Positions 24,450 to 32,095 of a stretch of DNA of 64,000 nucleotides are shown in pieces. How positions within the stretch are numbered: position 1 is the stretch's first letter; every line of letters begins with the position of its first letter. The notes under the pieces are model-generated. The model was not told where the DNA came from. It worked only from the letters and a program-made list of their open reading frames with translations, and did no database searches. Made by a program: the position numbers and the translations under genes. Source of the stretch: Acidovorax sp. KKS102 (lineage in GTDB: Bacteria; Pseudomonadota; Gammaproteobacteria; Burkholderiales; Burkholderiaceae_C); the NCBI RefSeq assembly GCF_000302535.1, contig NC_018708.1, positions 2,480,001 through 2,544,000 on the forward strand, in the 5' to 3' direction.

Positions 24450-27254
24450 ATGCGTCTGACTTCCTCCGTGTCCCGCTGGCTGCACACCACGCGAGCGCGC
24501 CTGACCCTGCTGTTTGGCGGCACTGCAGTGGCCACCGGCCTGGCGGTGGGCTTGCTGGCCGACGAGTTGTTGACGCGCCAGCTCACGGACCTCAGCGGGC
24601 AGTCGCTCATGAACTCCAGCCAGCCCATTGCGCTGGCACTGGCCCAGGGCATGCAAGAGCGGGAGCGCGAGATTTCGCTGCTGAGCCACCTGCCCATGTT
24701 GACCCAGGGCTCAGGCTACAGCCCGCAACTGCAGGCCCACCTGGAGCAGATCCGGCAGTCCTATCCGTTCTATTCATGGATCGGTGTGACCGACACCCAG
24801 GGCGTGGTACAGGTGGCGACGGGCAACCTGCTGCAGGGCCAGGATGTGTCCCAGCGGCCCTGGTTTGGCGCGGGCAGCCAGGGCCCCTACGTGGGCGATG
24901 CGCACGACGCGGTGCTGCTGGACAAGCTGCTGCGCGCGCCGGGCAGCCAGGTGCCATTGCGCTTCATGGACTATGCCTCGCCGGTGCGTGGTCAGGACTC
25001 GGCCTTCAAGGGCGTCATTGCGGCCCATGTGAACTGGGCCTGGGTGCAGGACATCATCCAGCGCGCCAGCCCGGCCTCGCCCTTGGCGAGTGGGCTGGAG
25101 GTCATGCTGGTCAACAAGGATGGCGTGATCAACACCGAAGGTGCGGTGGATCAGCCCCGTGCGTCTTTGCCCATCCTGCCGGAGCCCGGCGCTTTCCGCG
25201 TGATGTCGTGGGGCGGTGCATCCCCGCAGCCGTACCTGACTGCGGTGGTGTCGGTGCGTGCGCAGACCGCCACCGACCTGGGCTGGCTGCTGGTCACGCG
25301 GCAGCCGCTGGAGATGGCCCTGCAGCCCATCAGCCGTCTGCACACCCTGCTGGCGCTGTTGCTGGGGCTGATGGCGGCCTTGCTCGCCGGGCTGGCCTAC
25401 TGGGTGGCACGGCGATTCAGCCAGCCGGTGGAGCGCCTGGCCGACGCCGCACAAGAAGTGCAAGCCACGGGAGAGGTTGCCGCACTCCATGTGGATGTGA
25501 AGACGCTGGAGTTTCAGCACCTGCGTTCGGCCCTGGAGAACATGGCGCAAGGCCTGCTGGAGGGGCGTGCCGCGCTGCAAAGCGCCAATGCCGAGCTGGA
25601 GCACCGTGTGGCCGAGCGCACGCAGGCCCTGCACCAGAGCGAGCAGCGGTACCTCTCCATCCTGGAGGACCAGACCGAGATGATTTGCCGGTTTGACGCC
25701 AGCAACCGCATGACCTTTGTGAACGAGGCGTTCTGCCGTCTCTTCCACCTGCGCCGCGACGAGGTCGTGGGCCAGGTGTGGGCGCCTATCGTGCACCCGG
25801 ACGACCTGCCCATGGTCACGCGGGCGCTGCAGGGTGTCAGCCCCGCGCAGCCCCTGGTGGTGGTGGAAAACCGCGTGGTGGCGGGCGATGGCGCCATCCG
25901 CTGGTGTCAGTTCAGCAACCGGGCGCTCTATGACGACGACGGCCAGTTGGTGGAGTGGCAGTCGGTAGGGCGCGACGTGACCGAGCGCCGCCAGCTCGAA
26001 GCCGAACTGGCGCAGGCCTCCGAGCGGTTCCAGGACCTGTACGACAACGCGCCCTGCGGGTACTACGCGCTCGACCGCCAAGGCAAGTACGTGCACCTGA
26101 ACCTGCTGACCCTGCAATGGCTGGGTCTGCCGCGCGAGGAGGTGATTGGCAAGCTGGGGCCGGCCGACTTTTTCGACGACGAAGGCAAGGCACTGTTTAA
26201 CGCGTGTTTCCCGGTGTTCTTGCAGAACGGCAAGATCGGGCCGCTGGAGTTCAACCTGTGCGGCCGGGGTGGCGAGCAGCGCCGGGTGAGCGTGTCGTCC
26301 ACCGCCATCCTCAATGCGCAGGGCGACTACGTGATGAGCCGCTCCATCATGTACGACGTGAGCGAGCTGCATGCCGCGCGCCAGCAACTGCACACGCTGA
26401 ACCTGGAGCAGCAGGCGATGCTGGACAACGACCTGATCGGCATTGCCAAGGTCAAGGACCGCGTCATCGTCTGGCGCAACCCTGCGCTGGAACGCATCTT
26501 TGGCTATGCGCCCGGCACGCTGCAGGGGCGCACAACCGAAGAGATGTACGTGGACCAGGAAGACTTTCTGGCCTTTGGCCGCGACGCTTATGCGGTGCTG
26601 GCCTCCGGCCAGCACTACCGGCAGCAGCGCCGCATGCGCAAGGTGACGGGCGAGATCGTGTGGATCGACGTCAACGGGGTGTTGCTGGAGGGGCAGGGCG
26701 AGTCGCTGTGGCTCATGCAGGACATCACGGCCATGAAGCAGTACCAGGAGCAGGTGGAGCACATCGCGTTCCATGATGCGCTCACCCACTTGCCCAATCG
26801 GCTGCTGCTGGCCGACCGCATGACCCAGGCCTTTGCGCTGAGCGACCGCACCCAGACCCAGGCAGCAGTGTGTTATTTCGACCTCAACGGCTTCAAGCCC
26901 ATCAACGACCGCTATGGGCACGACATGGGCGACGAGGTCCTCAAGATCACCGGCCGCCGCCTGCTGGAGCAGGTGCGGGGCAACGACACGGCCGCCCGCA
27001 TCGGGGGGGATGAGTTTGTTCTGGTGCTCACCGCCGTGAAGGACCCGGCCGAGGTGGACCAGGCGCTGTGCCGGGTGATGGCGGCCATTGAACAACCCAT
27101 TGACCTGGGCGGGGGCCGCGTGGTCCGTGTGTCAGCAGCCGTGGGGACGGCGCTTTACCCCCGCGACGGCACCACGAGCTTCGAGCTGCTGCGTGCGGCG
27201 GACCAGGCCATGTACGCCGACAAGGGGCATGTGTCGGCCGAGCGCAGCTTGTGA
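24450..27254 (+). CDS. Membrane sensor diguanylate cyclase (Cache-type sensor, HAMP, PAS, GGDEF)
   Basis: Makes cyclic di-GMP in response to extracytoplasmic and internal signals; 934 residues. A first membrane helix (about 18-38) and a second (about 295-317) enclose a periplasmic dCache-like sensor. A HAMP-like stretch and coiled coil follow (about 318-400), then three PAS modules (about 400-515, 525-640, 650-765). A GGDEF domain with intact GGDEF at 852-856 ends the protein. The product-inhibition site RxxD is present as RGND (843-846), five residues before the motif, so it should be an active, feedback-regulated cyclase. There is no EAL domain. Confidence 0.92.
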   Translation: MRLTSSVSRWLHTTRARLTLLFGGTAVATGLAVGLLADELLTRQLTDLSGQSLMNSSQPIALALAQGMQEREREISLLSHLPMLTQGSGYSPQLQAHLEQIRQSYPFYSWIGVTDTQGVVQVATGNLLQGQDVSQRPWFGAGSQGPYVGDAHDAVLLDKLLRAPGSQVPLRFMDYASPVRGQDSAFKGVIAAHVNWAWVQDIIQRASPASPLASGLEVMLVNKDGVINTEGAVDQPRASLPILPEPGAFRVMSWGGASPQPYLTAVVSVRAQTATDLGWLLVTRQPLEMALQPISRLHTLLALLLGLMAALLAGLAYWVARRFSQPVERLADAAQEVQATGEVAALHVDVKTLEFQHLRSALENMAQGLLEGRAALQSANAELEHRVAERTQALHQSEQRYLSILEDQTEMICRFDASNRMTFVNEAFCRLFHLRRDEVVGQVWAPIVHPDDLPMVTRALQGVSPAQPLVVVENRVVAGDGAIRWCQFSNRALYDDDGQLVEWQSVGRDVTERRQLEAELAQASERFQDLYDNAPCGYYALDRQGKYVHLNLLTLQWLGLPREEVIGKLGPADFFDDEGKALFNACFPVFLQNGKIGPLEFNLCGRGGEQRRVSVSSTAILNAQGDYVMSRSIMYDVSELHAARQQLHTLNLEQQAMLDNDLIGIAKVKDRVIVWRNPALERIFGYAPGTLQGRTTEEMYVDQEDFLAFGRDAYAVLASGQHYRQQRRMRKVTGEIVWIDVNGVLLEGQGESLWLMQDITAMKQYQEQVEHIAFHDALTHLPNRLLLADRMTQAFALSDRTQTQAAVCYFDLNGFKPINDRYGHDMGDEVLKITGRRLLEQVRGNDTAARIGGDEFVLVLTAVKDPAEVDQALCRVMAAIEQPIDLGGGRVVRVSAAVGTALYPRDGTTSFELLRAADQAMYADKGHVSAERSL

Positions 27255-27285
27255 CCTTTCCTGGGCCCCACTGCACCAATACCTA

Positions 27286-27801
27286 TCAGTCGCCCTGCAT
27301 CAGCACCCCAGTGATGTAGTCCCACTCAGACGCCTCCACCGGCGTGATCGAAAGGCGGCTGCCCTTTTGCAGCACCCGCATGTCCGCCAGTGCCGGGTGG
27401 GCGCGCAGCTCGGCCAGGCTGATCAGTCGCGTCTTGCGAACGGCCTGCACGTCCAGCAACAGCCAGCGAGGGTTGTCTGCCGGGGACTTGGGATCGTGGT
27501 AAGGCGATGCGGGGTCGAACTGGGTGGGGTCGGCGCGGGTGCCGCTGGCCACGCGGGCCAGACCGGCAATGCCGGGCTCGGGGCAGCTGGAGTGATAGAA
27601 CAGCACGCCGTCACCCACCTGCATCGCATCGCGCATGAAGTTGCGGGCCTGGTAGTTGCGCACGCCGGTCCAGGGCACAGTCGCGCCGGGCGCGGCCAGA
27701 GCGTCGTCGATGGAGCACTCGTCCGGCTCGGACTTCATGAGCCAGAACTGGGCGGGCCGAGCGCTGGGGGCGATGCTGGAGGGGGGAGGGGCGTTGACCA
27801 T
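27286..27801 (-). CDS. EVE domain-containing protein
   Basis: A 171-residue PUA-like protein that probably binds modified nucleic-acid bases. Family marks are FWLMKSEPDECSIDDAL (about 19-35), WTGVRNYQARNFMRD (about 44-58), GDGVLFYHS, and PRWLLLDVQAV. The N-terminal 17 residues are Ala/Pro/Ser-rich and may not be conserved; M22 cannot be the start as it is inside the domain. Bacterial EVE proteins of this type are often encoded near cell-maintenance genes, and their role is still open. Confidence 0.9.
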   Translation of the reverse strand: MVNAPPPSSIAPSARPAQFWLMKSEPDECSIDDALAAPGATVPWTGVRNYQARNFMRDAMQVGDGVLFYHSSCPEPGIAGLARVASGTRADPTQFDPASPYHDPKSPADNPRWLLLDVQAVRKTRLISLAELRAHPALADMRVLQKGSRLSITPVEASEWDYITGVLMQGD

Positions 27802-28114
27802 GCACGCATTCTGTCAAAGATGGAGGGGGTGATGGCAGATGGCGGCGGATCTGGAGGCGCTGCTGACGTATGGTGTTTGCTATACAAGCGATAGCTATTG
27901 GGGTATGTTCGACTAGCGCTTGTGGCCCCAAACACCACAAAAGACCCGTAAGCGGATCGTATGGGGCCAGCCACCCGCACAGGTGATTGCGCTGTGCTGG
28001 AGCGCGCCGCAGAATCTGGCATGGCAAGGTTCGTGGTCTCCATCGGCCGGCAGGCAGCCAATCCCCCGGCATTCTCAGCCCGCCAGTGGGCAGCGTCTTT
28101 TTCCCCGTTGATTC
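27802..28114. other. Intergenic region of 313 bases between the EVE and DUF3592 genes
   Basis: Holds one copy of the dispersed repeat at 27878-27936 and otherwise no coding frame, hairpin terminator or RNA gene that I can support. It is a divergent region, so both promoters should lie here. Confidence 0.6.
27878..27936 (+). repeat. Dispersed repeat copy in the EVE/DUF3592 intergenic region
   Basis: Contains TGCTATACAAGCGATAGCTA and CGACTAGCGCTTGTGGCCCC. It matches the order of half-motifs in the copies at 22657 and 56369. Confidence 0.65.
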
Positions 28115-29227
28115 ATGGCCAGACACTCATCCACACCCGCCGCGCAACGCACGCCCAGCTCGGTTGCAGGCAAGACCCAGCGCGCCGGCGGCTGGCTGCT
28201 GGGCCTGTTTGCCCTGCCATTTGCAGCCGTGGGCGTGGGCATGCTGCTGCTCAGCGTGCTGCCCACGCTGTACGACTGGGCACGCATGCAGTGGTGGCAG
28301 CCCTTGCCTGCCACGCTGGTGGCGGCGCGCCTGGAGAGCAGCCGCAGTAGCAAATCCAGCTCCTACACCGTCAAGGCCAGCTACCGCTACCAGGTGGCGG
28401 GGCGTGAGTACCAGGGTGACCGTGTCGCGATCAGTGGCGGGGGCGACAACGTGGGCGATTTTCAGGAAGCGCTGGGTGCGCGGCTGGAGCAGGCGTTGCG
28501 CGATGGCGCGCCGGTCCAGGTGTGGGTCAGTCCGTCCGACCCGTCGGAGGCCGTCATTGACCGCAGCCTGCGGCCCGGCCTGCTGGCCCTGAAGATGGTG
28601 TTTGTGGTGGTGTTTGGCGGCGTGGGCGTGGGTCTGCTGGTGCATGTGCTGCGCCCCACCCGCGCCGCGCAGGGCAGTGCGGGCAGCAGCGGCCAGCCGC
28701 TAACGGCGGGCATGCCCGGGCGGGTGGAGCGCATACCCGGCGGGGTGGCCATGTACTTTCCGGCCGGCCGGTGGTGGGGACTCAAGCTGGCGCTGGCAGT
28801 GATGGGGGCCGTGTTTTTGACGGTCGGGGCGCTGGTGCCCTGGGAGCAGGAGTCCTCGGGCGAGGTCGGGCCGTGGCTGTTCCGCCTGCTGTTTGGCGGT
28901 GTGGGCGGTTTGGTGCTGCTGGGCAGCTTCTACGCCCTGGCCAACAGCCTGCGGGTGCAGTTGGACCACAACGGCCTGCGCACCGAGCGGCGTCTGCTGG
29001 GCCTGATGCTGCGCTGGCACCAGGTGCCCCCGCACGACATTGCCCGACTGCGGGTGGTGGAGAGCTACACGGTGGAGAGCAACAGCAAACGCGACGTTTA
29101 CTACCGCATCACAGCCGAGCTGCGGGGCGGGCGGCAGCTCACCATCGCCCAGGACCTGAAAGGGCGCGCCCAGGCCGACAAACTGTTGGCATCGATTGGC
29201 GGCTGGACAGGCTACGCCACGCGTTGA
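28115..29227 (+). CDS. DUF3592 domain-containing membrane protein
   Basis: A 370-residue protein with four hydrophobic segments in two pairs: one near 27-50, one near 155-175, and two near 220-270. The soluble part between the first two (YTVKASYRYQVAGREYQGDR, then VWVSPSDPSEAVIDRSL) matches the DUF3592 pattern of a beta-rich domain. The cytoplasmic C-terminus (about 280-365) is also beta-rich. Function is unknown. It is convergent with alkB with only 25 bases between stops. Confidence 0.75.
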   Translation: MARHSSTPAAQRTPSSVAGKTQRAGGWLLGLFALPFAAVGVGMLLLSVLPTLYDWARMQWWQPLPATLVAARLESSRSSKSSSYTVKASYRYQVAGREYQGDRVAISGGGDNVGDFQEALGARLEQALRDGAPVQVWVSPSDPSEAVIDRSLRPGLLALKMVFVVVFGGVGVGLLVHVLRPTRAAQGSAGSSGQPLTAGMPGRVERIPGGVAMYFPAGRWWGLKLALAVMGAVFLTVGALVPWEQESSGEVGPWLFRLLFGGVGGLVLLGSFYALANSLRVQLDHNGLRTERRLLGLMLRWHQVPPHDIARLRVVESYTVESNSKRDVYYRITAELRGGRQLTIAQDLKGRAQADKLLASIGGWTGYATR

Positions 29228-29257
29228 GTCGAGCAGAGTCGCCGAGACGACCTCAAC
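29223..29257. terminator. Short dyad between convergent DUF3592 and alkB genes
   Basis: GTTGAG (29223-29228) and CTCAAC (29252-29257) are inverted repeats that include both stop codons, with partial pairing inside. It may help end transcription in both directions; there is no T run. Confidence 0.3.
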
Positions 29258-29906
29258 CGGCCTTTCTGAAGGTGAGGTTGATGCGGTGCGCACCCGTCAA
29301 CGGGTGGTGCGCCTCGGGCAGGGGCAGCACGCCATGAAAGCGCAAGCGCGCCGGTCCGCCCCACACCACCACATCGCCGTGCAGCAGCGCGATGCGGCGG
29401 GTCTTGTCCGCCCGCTGCGCGCCGCCCCACAGAAACATCGCCGGAACGCCCAGCGACACGGACACGATGGGATGGGCGTAGTTGCCTTCGTCACGGTCCT
29501 GGTGCAGTGACAGGCGCGCGCCGGGGGCATAGCGGTTGATGAGGCAGGCGTCGGGCGCAAAACCGGCGAAGCCAGCCGTTTCAGCTGCTTCGCGCGCGAG
29601 TTGGCGAAACAGCAGCGGCATGGTCGGCCAGCTCTGGCCGGTCTGCGGGTCGATGGGGTCATAGCGGTAGCCGCTGCGGTCACTTACCCAGCCCAACGCG
29701 CCGCAGTTGGTCATGGCTACCGACATGGTCAGGCCTCCGGGGGTCACCAGATGTCTGAAGGGCGCCTGGGCGGTGATCTGCTGCACCGCAGTCAGTAAGT
29801 CCGTCGCCTGGGCCAGCGCAAAGCCGCGCAGCACCACGGCGCCGGGCTCCAGCACCTCGGGTGGCCCGGCAGGCTGGGGTGGGTCGTCGAACAGGCTGGC
29901 GGTCAT
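29253..29906 (-). CDS. alkB: DNA oxidative demethylase AlkB
   Basis: 2-oxoglutarate/Fe(II) dioxygenase that removes methyl groups from 1-methyladenine and 3-methylcytosine. The 217-residue chain follows E. coli AlkB: VTPGGLTMSVAMTNCGALGW, then DACLINRYAPGARLSLHQD with the iron ligands H and D, a distal H in LRFHGVLPL, and RINLTFRKAG carrying the 2-oxoglutarate arginine. MTASLFDDP at 29906 matches the AlkB N-terminus; the frame is open to an ATG at 29984 that would overlap the upstream gene by 14 bases. It is the last gene of the ada operon. Confidence 0.95.
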   Translation of the reverse strand: MTASLFDDPPQPAGPPEVLEPGAVVLRGFALAQATDLLTAVQQITAQAPFRHLVTPGGLTMSVAMTNCGALGWVSDRSGYRYDPIDPQTGQSWPTMPLLFRQLAREAAETAGFAGFAPDACLINRYAPGARLSLHQDRDEGNYAHPIVSVSLGVPAMFLWGGAQRADKTRRIALLHGDVVVWGGPARLRFHGVLPLPEAHHPLTGAHRINLTFRKAG

Positions 29907-29970
29907 GGCATGGGTCGTTGTGGGTGAGTGTGCTGCCTGCAAGGGCACTGCGGTCACTGTGGGCGCAGCG

Positions 29971-30735
29971 TCACTCAGCATCATGAAAGATGATGCCCAG
30001 CGTGTTCCGCTGCCCGCTGCGCAGGCGGCTCACGCCATGGCGCATCTGCACGCGGTACGGCCCGCGCGTGCCCTGCACGGGGCGGTGGTGCACGGCAAAC
30101 ACCTTGGCGTCGCCGCGCGAGAGCGGCACCACCTCGGCACGCGACTGCATGCGCGGGCGCTGCTCGGTCAGCACGAACTCGCCGCCGGTGAAGTCTCGCC
30201 CCGGCTCCGACAGCAGGATGGCCACCTGCAGCGGAAACACATGCTCGCCGTACAGGTCCTGGTGCAGGCAGTTGTAGTCGCCCGGCCCGTACTGCAGCAG
30301 CAGCGGGGTGGGACGCACCTGGCCGGCGGCGTGGCAACGGGCGATGAAGTCGGCATGCTGCGCGGGGTAGCGCACGTCGATGCCCATCGCGGTGTTCCAT
30401 TGGTTTGCGATGGGGGCCAGATGCGGGTACAGCGCCTCGCGCAGACCTGCCACAAGGTCGGGCAACGGGTAGCAGAAGTACCGGTATTCACCCTGGCCAA
30501 AGCCGTGGCGCTGCATCACCACGCGGCTGCGAAACGTGCCCTCTGGCGCGTGCCCGTACAGCCGGGTCAGCACGGCGCATTCGGTGGCGTCCAGCAGTTG
30601 GGGCAGCACGGCATTGCCCTGCTGGTGCACGGCGTCGGTGGTGCTTTGCCAATCGATAGCGGCCGCGCGTTGGTGCCACAGGCCGTCCGCTGGCGTGCCG
30701 GATGTTGAAAGAGTTGAAAGAGCCGCCAAGCTCAT
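29971..30735 (-). CDS. 2OG-Fe(II) oxygenase of the ada operon (uncharacterised)
   Basis: A 254-residue dioxygenase distinct from AlkB. The double-stranded beta-helix iron motif is NCLHQDLYGEHVFP, with H and D about 160-162. The distal part reads MRHGVSRLRSGQRNTLGIIFHDA, whose H, R and final residues would complete iron and 2-oxoglutarate binding. The start forms an ATGA overlap with the ada stop codon, and alkB follows after 64 bases, so it is translationally coupled to Ada. A role in alkylation-damage reversal is suggested by context only; the substrate is unknown. Confidence 0.87.
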   Translation of the reverse strand: MSLAALSTLSTSGTPADGLWHQRAAAIDWQSTTDAVHQQGNAVLPQLLDATECAVLTRLYGHAPEGTFRSRVVMQRHGFGQGEYRYFCYPLPDLVAGLREALYPHLAPIANQWNTAMGIDVRYPAQHADFIARCHAAGQVRPTPLLLQYGPGDYNCLHQDLYGEHVFPLQVAILLSEPGRDFTGGEFVLTEQRPRMQSRAEVVPLSRGDAKVFAVHHRPVQGTRGPYRVQMRHGVSRLRSGQRNTLGIIFHDAE

Positions 30736-31904
30736 GCCACCTTCTCCGCCGGCAGCGGGGCCGCCTCTACGTCGGACTCGCGCGCCAGCAGGGCACGTTT
30801 GCGCTCCACGCCCCAGCGGTAGCCCGACAGCGCGCCATCGCTCTTCACCACCCGGTGGCAGGGAATGGCCACGGCCAGCCCATTGGCCGCGCAGGCCTGG
30901 GCCACGGCCCGCACGGCCTTGGGGCTGCCAATGCGCTGAGCCACCTCGGCATAGCTGGCCGTCTGTCCGGCCGGGATGGCCTGCAGCACCCGCCATACCC
31001 GCTGCTGGAACGCGGTGCCGCGCACATCCAGCGGCAGGTTCAGCCCCAGGCCGGGCGCCTCGACAAACGCCACCACCTGCGCCACCAGGGCTTCAAACGC
31101 GGCGTCGCCGCCGATCAGGCGGGCCTGCGCAAACCGGTCCTGCAGCTCGCACAGCAGCGCGTCGGGGTCGTCGCCCAGCAAGATCGCGCAGATGCCCCGG
31201 TCGCTCTGCGCTACCAAAATGGCGCCCAGCGAGCACTGGCCGATGGCAAAGCGGATGTCTTGCGACGCACCCCGCGCACGGTACTGGCTGGGCCGCATGC
31301 CCAGCACCTGGGCCGACTGTTCGTAAAACCGGCTGCTGGACTGATAGCCCGCGCCATAGATCGCGTCCGTCACCGAGTCCGTGGTTGGGCTGTCGAGCGC
31401 ACTGCGCAGCCGCTGTGCGCGCTGGGCCACCGCATAGGCCTTGGGGGTGAGGCCCGTGGCCTGCTTGAAGATGCGGTGCAGGTGTGAGGCGCTCAGGCCC
31501 ACGCGCGCTGCCAGTGCATCGAGCGTGGGGGCGTCTCCGGGTGCGGCGCTTTCGATGATGCGGCAGGCCTCCGTCACAAGGGCCGCGTGGTGTGACAGCG
31601 CAGTGGCCTGGCGCGGCTTGCAGCGCTGGCAGGGGCGGAACCCGGCGCGCTCTGCTTCATCGCAACTGGCATGGAACAGCACGTTCTCCGGCCGGGGCGT
31701 GCGCGACGCGCAGCTGGGGCGGCAGTACACGCCCGTGGTCTGCACCGAGTACCAGAACGTTCCATCGGCCCCAGTGCTGCGCTCTACCACCGCCGCCCAG
31801 CGCGGGTCGGCCTGGGTGGCGGCGGCCTGCGCGGCTTTGGTGTTGGGGCGGTGGCGGGTGGGCATGGGGGCGCTGTGGGGCAGAAGGGTGGACACGTTCA
31901 TCAT
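30732..31904 (-). CDS. ada: Bifunctional methyl-DNA transferase / transcriptional activator Ada
   Basis: Senses and repairs alkylated DNA and switches on the adaptive response. The 390-residue protein has the N-terminal zinc domain with C61, C65, C92 and C95 (VYCRPSCASR and FRPCQRCKP), where C61 accepts methyl from phosphotriesters. The AraC-type helix-turn-helix follows (about 125-210), then the O6-methylguanine transferase domain (about 215-375) with the acceptor C349 in IPCHRVV. It is the first gene of an operon with the 2OG oxygenase and alkB. The 191-base upstream region contains the sequence AAAGCGCA known from Ada boxes, on the coding strand. Confidence 0.96.
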   Translation of the reverse strand: MMNVSTLLPHSAPMPTRHRPNTKAAQAAATQADPRWAAVVERSTGADGTFWYSVQTTGVYCRPSCASRTPRPENVLFHASCDEAERAGFRPCQRCKPRQATALSHHAALVTEACRIIESAAPGDAPTLDALAARVGLSASHLHRIFKQATGLTPKAYAVAQRAQRLRSALDSPTTDSVTDAIYGAGYQSSSRFYEQSAQVLGMRPSQYRARGASQDIRFAIGQCSLGAILVAQSDRGICAILLGDDPDALLCELQDRFAQARLIGGDAAFEALVAQVVAFVEAPGLGLNLPLDVRGTAFQQRVWRVLQAIPAGQTASYAEVAQRIGSPKAVRAVAQACAANGLAVAIPCHRVVKSDGALSGYRWGVERKRALLARESDVEAAPLPAEKVA

Positions 31905-31991
31905 GGTGCACGGCTCACGAGGTGGGTTGCAATGCCATGCACTCTAGGGACGGAGGCTGTGAGGCGCACTCCGAAGCTTGCTTTTGAATTC

Positions 31992-31999
31992 TGCGCTTT
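31992..31999 (-). promoter_or_regulatory. Candidate Ada box AAAGCGCA upstream of ada
   Basis: On the minus strand AAAGCGCA lies 88 bases upstream of the ada start, in the context GCGCAAAAGCGCAGAATTC. E. coli Ada binds a site with the AAAGCGCA core at ada and aidB. The distance fits upstream activation. Confidence 0.45.
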
Positions 32000-32034
32000 T
32001 GCGCAAGGCTCACCGCACGGATGAGAGTGCTCAT

Positions 32035-32095
32035 CTATTGATAGCTGTCAGCGCATGAATTACCAGCGCTACAGGGCAAAAACGCCCAAAAATCA
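32035..32095 (-). repeat. Dispersed repeat copy downstream of the SNF2 helicase gene
   Basis: Contains ATTGATAGCTGTCAGCGC and ACCAGCGCTACAGGGC, followed by AAAAACGCCC. The helicase stop codon is at its right end. Confidence 0.65.

Noticed and set aside
30732..31904. A second ogt inside ada
   Set aside because: The transferase domain is the normal C-terminal part of Ada, continuous with the N-terminal zinc and helix-turn-helix parts.
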